Source: Verrucomicrobiaceae bacterium (GTDB taxonomy: Bacteria > Verrucomicrobiota > Verrucomicrobiae > Verrucomicrobiales > Akkermansiaceae). Taken from it: a stretch of 6,254 bases of DNA. The notes under the pieces were generated by a model, which was given only the letters and a program-made list of their open reading frames with translations, did not search any database and was not told the origin of the DNA. Below, one piece after another: positions 1 through 6,082 of the stretch (position 1 is the stretch's first letter; every line of letters starts with the position of its first letter). The position numbers were made by a program, and so were the translations under genes. The stretch covers positions 1-6,254 of the forward strand of contig CANBTO010000312.1 in NCBI GenBank assembly GCA_947372405.1. The letters are read 5' to 3'.

Positions 1-419
1 TCACCTTCGAAGAGGAAGATGAGGTTCACGGGTAGGTCGTGGTTTTCACGCAGCGTCTTCTCGACACCTAACACATGCGCCATCATCTGGCCCTTGTTGT
101 CCGCTGACCCACGCGCCCAGATTTTCCCGTCACGGATTTCCGGTTTGAAGGGCTCGCTGGTCCAAAGGTTCAGCGGATCGACCGGTTGGACATCATAGTG
201 ACCGTAGATGAGCACTGTGCGACGGCCGGGCACATGGGCGTTTTTGGCGATGACGACCGGGTGTTTCGGCGTCTCGTGGATTTCGGCGGACAGGCCCATC
301 GCGGAAAGTTTCGCCGTAAGCCACTCCGCACAGGCGCGCACGTCGCCCGCGTGACGGGAATCCGTGGAAATGCTGGGGAAGCGCAGAAACGAAAACAGGT
401 CTTCGAGTTCGGGGGTCAC
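1..419 (-). CDS. M20-family metallopeptidase (dipeptidase), N-terminal part, cut by window edge
   Basis: This is the N-terminal 139 residues of an M20 zinc peptidase, a family of cytosolic enzymes that hydrolyse dipeptides or related small amide substrates using two metal ions. The visible signatures are IPSxS-like FPSISTD (residues 14-20), YGHYDVQP (72-79, with His74 as expected zinc ligand and Asp76 as catalytic-site Asp), WARGSADNKGQ (101-111, with Asp107 as expected bridging ligand) and FLFEG at the cut end. The Glu-Glu pair that normally follows FEG, holding the catalytic base and a zinc ligand, lies just outside the window. The start is a GTG at 417-419, the only plausible start after an in-frame TGA ten codons upstream. 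No Shine-Dalgarno sequence precedes it. It lies 46 bases downstream of the methyltransferase stop on the same strand, so co-transcription is likely. Family assignment is firm; the substrate cannot be told. Confidence 0.9.
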   Translation of the reverse strand, partial: MTPELEDLFSFLRFPSISTDSRHAGDVRACAEWLTAKLSAMGLSAEIHETPKHPVVIAKNAHVPGRRTVLIYGHYDVQPVDPLNLWTSEPFKPEIRDGKIWARGSADNKGQMMAHVLGVEKTLRENHDLPVNLIFLFEG

Positions 420-465
420 GCGAGGATGCTTGCCGCTGGAAGGCTGTCACGGCAAGGCGAATTCC

Positions 466-1650
466 TCATTTGGCGTTCTTCACGAGAGCCGCGGCGTAGA
501 AGCCGTCGAAACCCGTGGCTGCTGGAGACAGCGGGCATTCCGAGTCGAGTGTGAAGCCGCCTTTTTCCAGCAGCGAATCGACCGCCGCACGGTTTTCGGA
601 CGGCAGGATCGAGCAGGTGGCGTAAACCAGCCGGCCGCCGGGCTTGAGCATGGCGGTATATGTGGCGAGCAATTCCTTCTGGATCCCGCGGACACGCTCG
701 ATCTGCGCGGGTTTGAGACGCCACTTGAGATCGGGCTGGCGTTTCAACGTGCCGAGACCGGAGCACGGCGCATCGATCAACAGGCGGTCGGCAAGTTCCG
801 CGAAATCCACGGGAGTGGTCGCGGAGATTTCCTTGGCTTTCAAGCAAGTAGCTCCGGCGCGTTTGGCGCGGCGTTCAAGCTCGGCGAGCTTTTTGGGTTC
901 CACGTCCATGCCGAAGACCCGGCCATCATTTCCCATCAACGCGGCGATGTGCAGGGCCTTGCCGCCGGCACCGGAGCAGGCGTCGATGACACGCTCGCCG
1001 GGCTGCGGATCTAACAGCGGCGCGATGAGCTGGGAGCCCGCGTCCTGGATTTCCACGCGGCCATCGGTGCGCAGCGGTTTCGGCAGAGCTTTCCCGGGTG
1101 CGAGCACCAGCGCGTCCGGCATGTCAGGGACTTCGGTGGCCACAACATCGAACGAGGCAAGCCACTCGATCGCTTTGGTGCGCGTGGTCTTGAGCGTGTT
1201 CACGCGGAGGAAAACCGGCGCACGCTGGTTGAGAGCGGCGATTTCCGCGTCCCATGCCGAACCGAGTTCCATCAATCCCAGCTCATCGAGCCAGTCCGGG
1301 ATCGACTCGCGGACCGCGCGCGGCTGAGCGGCGAGATCCGCCTCGCGGCCTTTCATTTCATCGGCAGCGAGGCCCTTGAAAGTCCACCACTCGGGAATCT
1401 CATAGCCCATCCTCACCCACTGTGCGGCGCACATGGCATTGGTCTCCTCACTGTCCGAAAGGAAACCGAGCGCCCTGCGCCAGCGGACGACCTCGAAGAC
1501 CGTTTCCGCGATGAATCCGCGGTCGCGTTTGCCCCATTTCGGGTTCTCCTCGACCGCTGCGGCCAGCGCGTGATCCAGCACCTTGTGCTCCTTGAAGACG
1601 GATTTCACGATGCCTGAAGCGGCTTCGGCGAGGATGCGGTGCATTTTCAT
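466..1650 (-). CDS. RsmB/NOP (NOL1/NOP2/Sun) family SAM-dependent RNA cytosine-C5 methyltransferase
   Basis: A 394-residue enzyme expected to methylate C5 of a cytosine in RNA, most likely rRNA, using S-adenosylmethionine. Residues 1-140 form a helical region with KWGKRDRGFIAE (38-49), resembling the NusB-like N-terminus of Bacteroidota-type relatives. The Rossmann methyltransferase core follows: QDAGSQ (202-207), motif I DACSGAGGK (223-231), the ribose-binding acidic position in GMDVEP (247-252), motif IV DAPCSGLG (293-300, Cys296) and motif VI ATCSILPSEN (344-353, Cys346). By family knowledge the motif VI Cys is the attacking nucleophile and the motif IV Cys releases product. The C-terminus GFDGFYAA is also typical. 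The ATG at 1648-1650 has a GGAAGGG-like ribosome site about 9 bases upstream; an ATG two codons later is possible. It is slightly shorter than E. coli RsmB (429 residues), and the target base (16S C967 or other) cannot be inferred, so no symbol is given. Confidence 0.93.
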   Translation of the reverse strand: MKMHRILAEAASGIVKSVFKEHKVLDHALAAAVEENPKWGKRDRGFIAETVFEVVRWRRALGFLSDSEETNAMCAAQWVRMGYEIPEWWTFKGLAADEMKGREADLAAQPRAVRESIPDWLDELGLMELGSAWDAEIAALNQRAPVFLRVNTLKTTRTKAIEWLASFDVVATEVPDMPDALVLAPGKALPKPLRTDGRVEIQDAGSQLIAPLLDPQPGERVIDACSGAGGKALHIAALMGNDGRVFGMDVEPKKLAELERRAKRAGATCLKAKEISATTPVDFAELADRLLIDAPCSGLGTLKRQPDLKWRLKPAQIERVRGIQKELLATYTAMLKPGGRLVYATCSILPSENRAAVDSLLEKGGFTLDSECPLSPAATGFDGFYAAALVKNAK

Positions 1651-1742
1651 GAACGCGCACCCTTCCCGAAACCAAGCCCCATGGCAAACGAAACGAAGGC
1701 TTTTGAATTGTCAGCTTCGGGATTTCCCCCGATCACCCTGCC
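1651..1742. promoter_or_regulatory. Divergent intergenic spacer between methyltransferase and phosphatase genes
   Basis: These 92 bases separate two outward-facing start codons, so both genes' promoters probably lie here or partly inside the genes. A CTGACA hexamer on the minus strand resembles a -35 box, but no good -10 box sits at the right distance. A 7-base inverted repeat (TCCCGAA at 1664-1670 and TTCGGGA near 1726-1732) is present but short enough to be chance. No promoter can be placed with confidence. Confidence 0.35.
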
Positions 1743-2228
1743 ATGTCGCCGCCGCGCAAGCGCTTTCATATCCTCTTCGTCTGCCTCGGAAACATCTGCC
1801 GCTCACCGGCGGCGGAGATTGTTTTCCGCCAGATGGTTTCCGATGCCGGACTGACCGATGCCTATGAAATCGATTCCGCCGGCACCATCGGCTATCACCA
1901 AGGTTCGCCTCCCGACCCGCGGATGTCCGCCTCGCTGGAGCGCCAAGGATACAAAATCACCGGCCACGCGCGGCAAATTACTCGCGATGACCTGAAAACC
2001 TTCGACCTGATCGTGACCATGGACGAATCCAACCTCACCAATGTCCAACGTCTTGATCCCGGCGGCGAATCCCACGCGAAAATCCGCCCTTTCGTCAGTT
2101 TCTGCCATCATCACGACGACCTCCGCGTCCCGGATCCCTACTACGGCGGACAACGCGGATTCGACCACGTGATCGAACTGCTCAAGGACGGCTGCGAAGG
2201 CATCCTCGCGGAAACCCGGCCCGTTTGA
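1743..2228 (+). CDS. Low-molecular-weight protein tyrosine phosphatase
   Basis: A 161-residue cytosolic phosphatase of the LMW-PTP/Wzb/arsenate-reductase fold, which removes phosphate from phosphotyrosine through a cysteinyl-phosphate intermediate. The signature P-loop VCLGNICRSP sits at residues 13-22: Cys14 is the expected nucleophile and Arg20 completes the C-X5-R motif. A second Cys (Cys19) is also present, as in many family members. DSAGT (44-48) and VTMDESN (91-97) are conserved family blocks. DPYYGG (131-136) carries the general acid Asp131 and the tyrosine pair. Length is typical. The ATG at 1743 has a pyrimidine-rich upstream region with no Shine-Dalgarno sequence. There are no capsule or polysaccharide kinase genes nearby, so the Wzb-type role in exopolysaccharide control is not supported by context. 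It ends 12 bases from the convergent pseudopilin stop, with no visible terminator between them. Confidence 0.93.
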   Translation: MSPPRKRFHILFVCLGNICRSPAAEIVFRQMVSDAGLTDAYEIDSAGTIGYHQGSPPDPRMSASLERQGYKITGHARQITRDDLKTFDLIVTMDESNLTNVQRLDPGGESHAKIRPFVSFCHHHDDLRVPDPYYGGQRGFDHVIELLKDGCEGILAETRPV

Positions 2229-2240
2229 GAGTCCTCCGGT

Positions 2241-2954
2241 TCACCAGGAAATCACGTCGTCCGAGCCGGTCAGAGGAACCACGCTGGAATTGTTAGAAGC
2301 GTTTTTCCCCTTTTTGTGATCCTTGCCGTAGGACCAGAAGACAAACGACTGCTCCTTGGGCTTGGTCTCCTTGTATTCAGCGAGACCCCAGGTGTGCAGC
2401 CTGCGGTCGTTTTGTCCGTTGTTGAAATCCACCAATTCGGCGTCAGGCTGGTTCGACTTGAACCCGTTGATGGCCACCATCACCTCGCCACCCCACGGAT
2501 CATACAGCTTGCCATCCTTGCCCACTCCTGACTTGTTGTCCTTCGCCAACGGGAAGGTCATGTAAGTCTCGTTCCTGGGATTCACATCCTTGGAGGAAAA
2601 GCTCTCCCCCTTGTAAGGATAATCCTTATCCTCCCCCGCCAACGCGGAAACCAAGAACTGGGTGGTGTAGTTTCCGCCGGGATCGCCATAAATCGTGTCC
2701 CAGCCGGTATCCCGCTTCGACTGAGGAATCGGTGGTTTCTGATAGTCGCCCTCAAACAGGGTCATACCCACCTGAAAGTCCCGCAACTGCGCCATGCACT
2801 TCACCTTGCGGCCATTTTCGACGAAGCGGTTGGCCCCCACGATCGACAGCAACGCCAGCACCGCGACGATGACGATCACCACCAGCAGTTCCACCAGCGT
2901 GAATCCCCGCCCACATCCGGTACGGCATTTGTTGGATTTCATGCATGTCTTCAT
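2241..2954 (-). CDS. Prepilin-type pseudopilin with GspG-like C-terminal domain
   Basis: With an ATG start at 2952-2954 the product is 237 residues. It opens with a basic leader and a class III prepilin peptidase site, RG|FTLVELLVV: cleavage is expected after Gly17, Phe18 becomes the methylated N-terminus, and Glu22 is the conserved +5 glutamate. A hydrophobic helix (18-40) follows, then a soluble domain. KCMAQLRDFQVGMTLFEGDY (52-71), DPWGG (152-156), SYGKD (208-212) and the terminal SDDVISW (231-237) match the layout of type II secretion major pseudopilins, where the C-terminal loop binds calcium. The reading frame stays open to 3095, but a longer start would put the leader far from the N-terminus, so 2954 is preferred; an ATG at 2942 is the other choice. 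The leader is odd in having three cysteines (4, 10, 14). No other pilus or secretion gene is present, so the partner machine is unknown. Confidence 0.88.
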   Translation of the reverse strand: MKTCMKSNKCRTGCGRGFTLVELLVVIVIVAVLALLSIVGANRFVENGRKVKCMAQLRDFQVGMTLFEGDYQKPPIPQSKRDTGWDTIYGDPGGNYTTQFLVSALAGEDKDYPYKGESFSSKDVNPRNETYMTFPLAKDNKSGVGKDGKLYDPWGGEVMVAINGFKSNQPDAELVDFNNGQNDRRLHTWGLAEYKETKPKEQSFVFWSYGKDHKKGKNASNNSSVVPLTGSDDVISW

Positions 2955-3106
2955 AACCCTGCAAATGTCGGATGTCCACGCGCCGGTTGCACAATATTTC
3001 GGCACAGCCGGAAAATCACTCATCAAGACTTCAATGGATGGCGGCCAGGACCGCAGTCTGATCCGGCTTGCCGATTCCGCCAATCCGCGCTCCACTCCCG
3101 TCCATC
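2955..3106. promoter_or_regulatory. Divergent intergenic spacer between pseudopilin and sufE
   Basis: These 152 bases lie between the chosen pseudopilin and SufE starts, which face away from each other, so promoters for both are expected here. Minus-strand TTGAAG and TTGATG hexamers occur, but neither has a convincing -10 box at 16-18 bases. Both flanking frames remain open into this spacer: the pseudopilin frame back to 3095 and the sufE frame from a TTG at 3068. Longer N-termini therefore cannot be wholly excluded. No hairpin or riboswitch was recognised. Confidence 0.4.
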
Positions 3107-3523
3107 ATGAGCATCGCCGAGAAACAAGAGCTGCTTCTGGAGGAACTCGCCCTCTTCCAGGACTGGACCGAGCGTTATGAATACGTCATCGGCCTGGGCA
3201 AGAAGCTCGCGTCGATGCCAGACCATGCCAAGACTCCGGAACACCTCATCAAGGGCTGCCAGTCCCAGGTCTGGCTGGACGCCTCGCTGGAGGACGGGAA
3301 AATCCACTTCACCGCGGACTCGGACTCGCTGATCACCAAGGGCATGATCGCCCTCTTCATCCGCATTCTCGATGGCGAGACCGCGGATTCCGTGTTAACG
3401 GCGGACATGTGCTTCATCGACAAAACCGGCCTCAAGGAGCATCTTGCCCCCACCCGCGCCAACGCCCTGAGCCTGATGGCCAACCAGATGAAACAACGCG
3501 CCCTCTCCTTCGCCACCCTCTAA
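3107..3523 (+). CDS. sufE: SufE family cysteine desulfurase sulfur acceptor
   Basis: A 138-residue protein matching SufE, the cytosolic partner that accepts persulfide sulfur from the desulfurase SufS and passes it to the SufBCD scaffold for Fe-S cluster assembly. Visible family features are WTERYEYVIGLGKKL (20-34), KGCQSQVWL (49-57) with the acceptor Cys51, ADSDSLITKGMIAL, and the C-terminal HLAPTRANALSLM. With the ATG at 3107 both length and Cys51 position coincide with E. coli SufE, which is why this start is preferred over the in-frame TTG at 3068 that would add 13 Pro-rich residues. No Shine-Dalgarno sequence precedes it. No sufS or sufBCD is in the window, so this copy is separated from the rest of the pathway or those genes lie beyond the edges. 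terC follows after 10 bases, indicating one transcript. Confidence 0.93.
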   Translation: MSIAEKQELLLEELALFQDWTERYEYVIGLGKKLASMPDHAKTPEHLIKGCQSQVWLDASLEDGKIHFTADSDSLITKGMIALFIRILDGETADSVLTADMCFIDKTGLKEHLAPTRANALSLMANQMKQRALSFATL

Positions 3524-3533
3524 CCTCCAAAGC

Positions 3534-4340
3534 ATGCCTGCACTGTCCTTCGAATGGCTCGCCGATCCCCAGGGCTGGGGTGCGCTCTTCACCCTCTCCA
3601 TGCTCGAGATCGTCCTCGGCATCGACAACATCGTTTTCCTTTCCATCCTGGTTGACCGCCTGCCGCAGCACCAACGCAAGAACGGCCGTCTGCTTGGCCT
3701 GGGACTGGCGATGTTCGCCCGCCTCGCGCTGCTGCTTTCGATCACGTGGATCATGAGCCTCACCCACCCGCTCTTCAACCTGCACCTGCCGCAGTCCCTG
3801 TGGGATCTCAACCCGCACTACGAGGAAAGCCACGGCGTCATCGGCATCTCGCTCAAGGACCTGATCCTGCTCGGCGGCGGTGGGTTCCTGATCTGGAAAT
3901 CCACCATGGAGATCCACCACAAACTCGATGGCGAGGAGGAGAGCACCGACGCCGGCAAATCCGCCAGTTCCTTCATCTCGATCCTGTTCCAGATCATGAT
4001 GATCGACATCGTCTTCTCCCTGGATTCCGTGATCACCGCCGTCGGCATGGTCAACGATCCCACGCGCATCTCGCTGATGATGACCGCCGTGATTATCTCT
4101 GTCGCCGTCATGATGCTGGCCTCCGGCGCTGTCGGCACCTTCGTTTCCCGCCACCCTTCGATCAAGATGCTGGCGCTCTCTTTCCTCATGCTCATCGGCA
4201 CCACCCTGATGGCGGAAGCCTTCCACTTTCATTTCCCGAAAGGCTATATCTACTTCGCCATGGCCTTCTCGCTCGGCGTGGAAATCCTCAACATCCGGAC
4301 GCGCACGAAAAACCCGCCACCACCGGCTTCGGATATCTGA
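3534..4340 (+). CDS. TerC/YgdQ-like integral membrane protein
   Basis: A 268-residue polytopic inner-membrane protein of the TerC family, closest in pattern to the short E. coli YgdQ form that lacks CBS and CorC domains. Two signature acidic segments are clear: LEIVLGIDNIVFLS (24-37, Glu25 and Asp31) and MIDIVFSLDSVITAVG (156-171, Asp158 and Asp164). About seven hydrophobic segments can be picked out, including roughly 16-38, 53-75, 105-120, 148-170, 178-200, 210-228 and 236-252. SRHPSIKMLALSFL (205-218) and FPKGYIYFAMAFSLGVE (234-250) are further YgdQ-like blocks. Family members are linked to manganese or other metal-ion export and tellurite response; which ion applies here is unknown. A loop around 81-103 appears longer than in YgdQ. 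The start lies 10 bases after the sufE stop with no Shine-Dalgarno sequence, so translation may rely on coupling. No yybP-ykoY manganese riboswitch was recognised upstream. Confidence 0.92.
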   Translation: MPALSFEWLADPQGWGALFTLSMLEIVLGIDNIVFLSILVDRLPQHQRKNGRLLGLGLAMFARLALLLSITWIMSLTHPLFNLHLPQSLWDLNPHYEESHGVIGISLKDLILLGGGGFLIWKSTMEIHHKLDGEEESTDAGKSASSFISILFQIMMIDIVFSLDSVITAVGMVNDPTRISLMMTAVIISVAVMMLASGAVGTFVSRHPSIKMLALSFLMLIGTTLMAEAFHFHFPKGYIYFAMAFSLGVEILNIRTRTKNPPPPASDI

Positions 4341-4587
4341 TTGAGAATCGTGCCTTCGCAATTTCCCTCCGGAGAATCTGCTTCCCTGAACCGCGGTGTT
4401 CACTTGGGCACGACCAATCACTTGCTGCGTGGAACCCGGGCGCTCCGTCTGGCGCACAGGCAGTGCCTACGTCCCAGTAATTCCTGCAAATGATCTCGTG
4501 GCCCATGCGATGGAGGCGTCTGCGCTCGTCGCGAATTGTCGGACCATCCATGCTCCAGTGGTTCTGCAATTTTCGATCTTTGATTTG

Positions 4588-4632
4588 CCGATCACCCAGG
4601 CATCTAAACCCGGCACCCCGATCACCTGGGCA
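4588..4632. repeat. Imperfect 15-base direct repeat, 30-base period
   Basis: CCGATCACCCAGGCA at 4588-4602 recurs as CCGATCACCTGGGCA at 4618-4632 with two mismatches. The mismatching centre also makes CCCAGG and CCTGGG inverted partners, so the pair could form a short stem. With only two copies it is not a CRISPR or a recognised repeat family. It could be a regulatory site, a remnant of a repeat-containing gene, or chance. Confidence 0.4.
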
Positions 4633-4748
4633 CCGTTCTGTGTCAAGTGCCCCCTCGTAGAGTTAAATCCAGAATCCGTCGGTCCGGCTCTGAGCGGCTT
4701 TCGAATCCATGTATAAGACTGCGGTGCATCGTATCCTCAAATACACCT

Positions 4749-4776
4749 CTGACACACTCCATGCAGGATCAATAAG
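4749..4776 (+). promoter_or_regulatory. Candidate sigma-70-like promoter for the 4802 gene
   Basis: CTGACA (4749-4754, five of six to TTGACA) and AATAAG (4771-4776, four of six to TATAAT) are separated by 16 bases and would give a short leader carrying the GAGGA ribosome site. A competing candidate is TATAAG at 4712-4717 with a weak -35 near 4690. Neither is strong, and consensus details in this lineage are uncertain. Confidence 0.25.
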
Positions 4777-4785
4777 ATTGACCGC

Positions 4786-4790
4786 GAGGA
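4786..4790 (+). promoter_or_regulatory. Ribosome binding site GAGGA for the 4802 gene
   Basis: GAGGA ends 11 bases before the ATG at 4802 and 23 bases before the alternative ATG at 4814. It is the clearest Shine-Dalgarno element in the window and supports the upstream start, although the spacing is slightly long. Confidence 0.5.
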
Positions 4791-4796
4791 ACCCTT

Positions 4797-4810
4797 GATC
4801 CATGATCCAT
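4797..4810 (+). repeat. Perfect tandem 7-base duplication (GATCCAT twice) across the start codon
   Basis: GATCCAT at 4797-4803 is followed directly by a second GATCCAT at 4804-4810. The ATG used as start (4802-4804) is formed at the junction of the two copies. With a single copy that ATG would vanish, leaving the ATG now at 4814 as the first candidate. Confidence 0.9.
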
Positions 4811-6082
4811 TTTATGAAAATCCGCGCAAGAGATGTTCTCTTGATCTTGGTGATTTCGGGGTGCGTGTTTTTTTCGGTTCTTCGTTATCAAACCGCTCAC
4901 GCCAATAAAATCCTTCATTTACAGGAAACCGAACTATCCGTTCTGAAATCCAACGGTGGTAACAAGAGTCGAGCAAGTGGAACGCTGTCTCAAAATCCGA
5001 ATGTAGGCAGCCTGGAAGTCCAATGGAAAGAAATTTTCCCGCAGGTCAGCCTGTGGAAAAGCGGATTGGGATGTCAGAGTGTCAAAATCAAATTTGATCG
5101 CAAGCTTGCGGCCATGTCGTCGTCGGAACTGCTTGAGTTGTTGGATTCGATTCCTCGTGACCGAATGTCTGACGATCAAATCCGGGAGATCGAAATTCAT
5201 GTCTTGCCGTTTCTGGTCAAAAAAGATCCCAAACTTGCGATGGACCGCTTCTTTGACAAAGTGGACGGATCGGGGAAGAATGCTACGTACGAAGCGATTC
5301 TGGGGTCCATTGGAATCAGGGCGTTGGCGGAAAACAATCCTGCCGAGGCCTGCGCATGGATGGCCCGCAGGTTCACCGAGGAAAAATCCGGAAGTTTGAA
5401 CCTCATGAACTTCGGTACGCTGCATTGTCGATTCGAAATGGAATTGTTCAAATCCATCTACAAAACGAGCCCAGAGCATGCCACCGGGCGATTGAAGTCA
5501 CTGTCTGATGAGGAGGCGGAAGCGATGTTGAAGGGGGTCTTCATGACCAAAGAGCCCCAGCAAACCCGGGCCATCTACGCTGGTTTGGTTCGAAACAGAA
5601 TGTCCGAAGACCAGGCGACCCGAATTTTCCAAGCTTCGGTCACGAACTCGAATATGAACTACGATCAGATAGCACAGTTTCTGGAAGATGTAAGTGCTCC
5701 GCCTGCTTTGGTAGATGAATGTGTTGACTCTGCGGTGGAACGTCAGTTTCAGAGAATCGCAGATGAACGGAAGATCACGATCGAAGACATTGAGGCGATG
5801 AGATCCTGGGCCGGCCCGCGGAACACTCATCTGGATTTTTTGACAGGAAAAGCCCTGGGTGGAACCGTGAGCGCATCAGGTATGGATTACGAAGATGCCG
5901 AGCAACTGGTTTTGAATTCTTTCGAATCAACTCGAAACAATCAGGTTTTGGCTGGATTTCTCACAAGTGGAGCGCGCCTTCACAAGGACGAAGCGCTGAA
6001 ACTTGCCGAGCGGATTTCCGACGTCGTGTTGCGCAATGACACCATTGAAAAAATCAAGAAGCCAATCACGAGGTATGAATAA
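4802..6082 (+). CDS. Unrecognised membrane- or lipid-anchored helical-repeat protein
   Basis: A 426-residue protein of no family I recognise. A basic N-terminus is followed by one hydrophobic segment (12-27). This contains ISGC (18-21), which fits a lipobox with Cys21 as the lipidated residue, but hydrophobicity continues past the Cys, so a simple membrane anchor is equally possible; either way the rest should lie outside the cytoplasm. A short amphipathic stretch (36-50) ends in LKS, then comes a polar linker (51-70) and a largely alpha-helical body. The body repeats a polar-Pro-x-x-Ala-like helix start: KDPKLAMDRFF (141-151), NNPAEACAWMARRF (178-191), TSPEHATGRL (222-231), EPQQTRAIYAGL (251-262). 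This suggests a HEAT- or TPR-like solenoid scaffold, which is inference. No catalytic motif was seen. The ATG at 4802 is favoured by GAGGA; ATG 4814 is the alternative. Base composition is less GC-rich than in the upstream genes. It overlaps the next gene by 8 bases. Confidence 0.82.
   Translation: MIHFMKIRARDVLLILVISGCVFFSVLRYQTAHANKILHLQETELSVLKSNGGNKSRASGTLSQNPNVGSLEVQWKEIFPQVSLWKSGLGCQSVKIKFDRKLAAMSSSELLELLDSIPRDRMSDDQIREIEIHVLPFLVKKDPKLAMDRFFDKVDGSGKNATYEAILGSIGIRALAENNPAEACAWMARRFTEEKSGSLNLMNFGTLHCRFEMELFKSIYKTSPEHATGRLKSLSDEEAEAMLKGVFMTKEPQQTRAIYAGLVRNRMSEDQATRIFQASVTNSNMNYDQIAQFLEDVSAPPALVDECVDSAVERQFQRIADERKITIEDIEAMRSWAGPRNTHLDFLTGKALGGTVSASGMDYEDAEQLVLNSFESTRNNQVLAGFLTSGARLHKDEALKLAERISDVVLRNDTIEKIKKPITRYE

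Larger units (their letters stand above)
4341..4801. other. Gene-poor intergenic region with no supported coding sequence
   Basis: The 461 bases after the TerC-family gene hold open frames on both strands (a 106-codon plus frame from a GTG at 4396, and a 93-codon minus frame at 4288-4569). Neither has a ribosome site, recognisable motifs, or the strong third-position GC bias of neighbouring genes. No Rho-independent terminator with a T-run was found after the TerC stop. The right-hand third contains an imperfect direct repeat and candidate promoter and ribosome-binding signals for the downstream gene. It may contain decayed coding sequence, but nothing shows what it was. Confidence 0.55.

Noticed and set aside
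364..1327. Long plus-strand open frames (364-1014 and 644-1327)
   Set aside because: They are antisense to the methyltransferase, whose motifs I, IV and VI are all intact. The plus-strand products show no family motif.
1664..1732. 7-base inverted repeat TCCCGAA / TTCGGGA in the divergent spacer
   Set aside because: The arms are short, the spacing is wide and there is no flanking extension. It is not distinguishable from chance.
2229..2240. Possible bidirectional terminator between the convergent phosphatase and pseudopilin genes
   Set aside because: The gap is only 12 bases and contains no stem-loop or T-run. Any termination signal would have to lie inside the genes.
3432..4457. 341-codon minus-strand open frame opposite the TerC-family gene
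   Set aside because: Its product is an unnatural His/Asp/Gly/Arg/Glu-rich string, as expected from the complement of a GC-rich membrane-protein gene. The plus-strand TerC signatures are unambiguous.
4288..4569. 93-codon minus-strand frame
   Set aside because: It overlaps the end of the TerC-family gene and has no recognisable motif or ribosome site.
4697..4712. TTTCGAATCC resembling a tRNA T-loop
   Set aside because: The flanking bases do not pair into a T-stem, and no acceptor stem, anticodon arm or D-loop can be built around it.
4396..4716. 106-codon plus-strand frame starting with GTG
   Set aside because: It has no ribosome site, no recognised motif and weak third-position GC compared with the neighbouring genes. 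It begins directly after a stop codon, as random open frames often do.
4934..5479. 181-codon minus-strand frame opposite the 4802 gene
   Set aside because: The plus strand has a ribosome site, a signal-like anchor, a coherent helical protein and a coupled downstream gene. The minus frame has no supporting feature.
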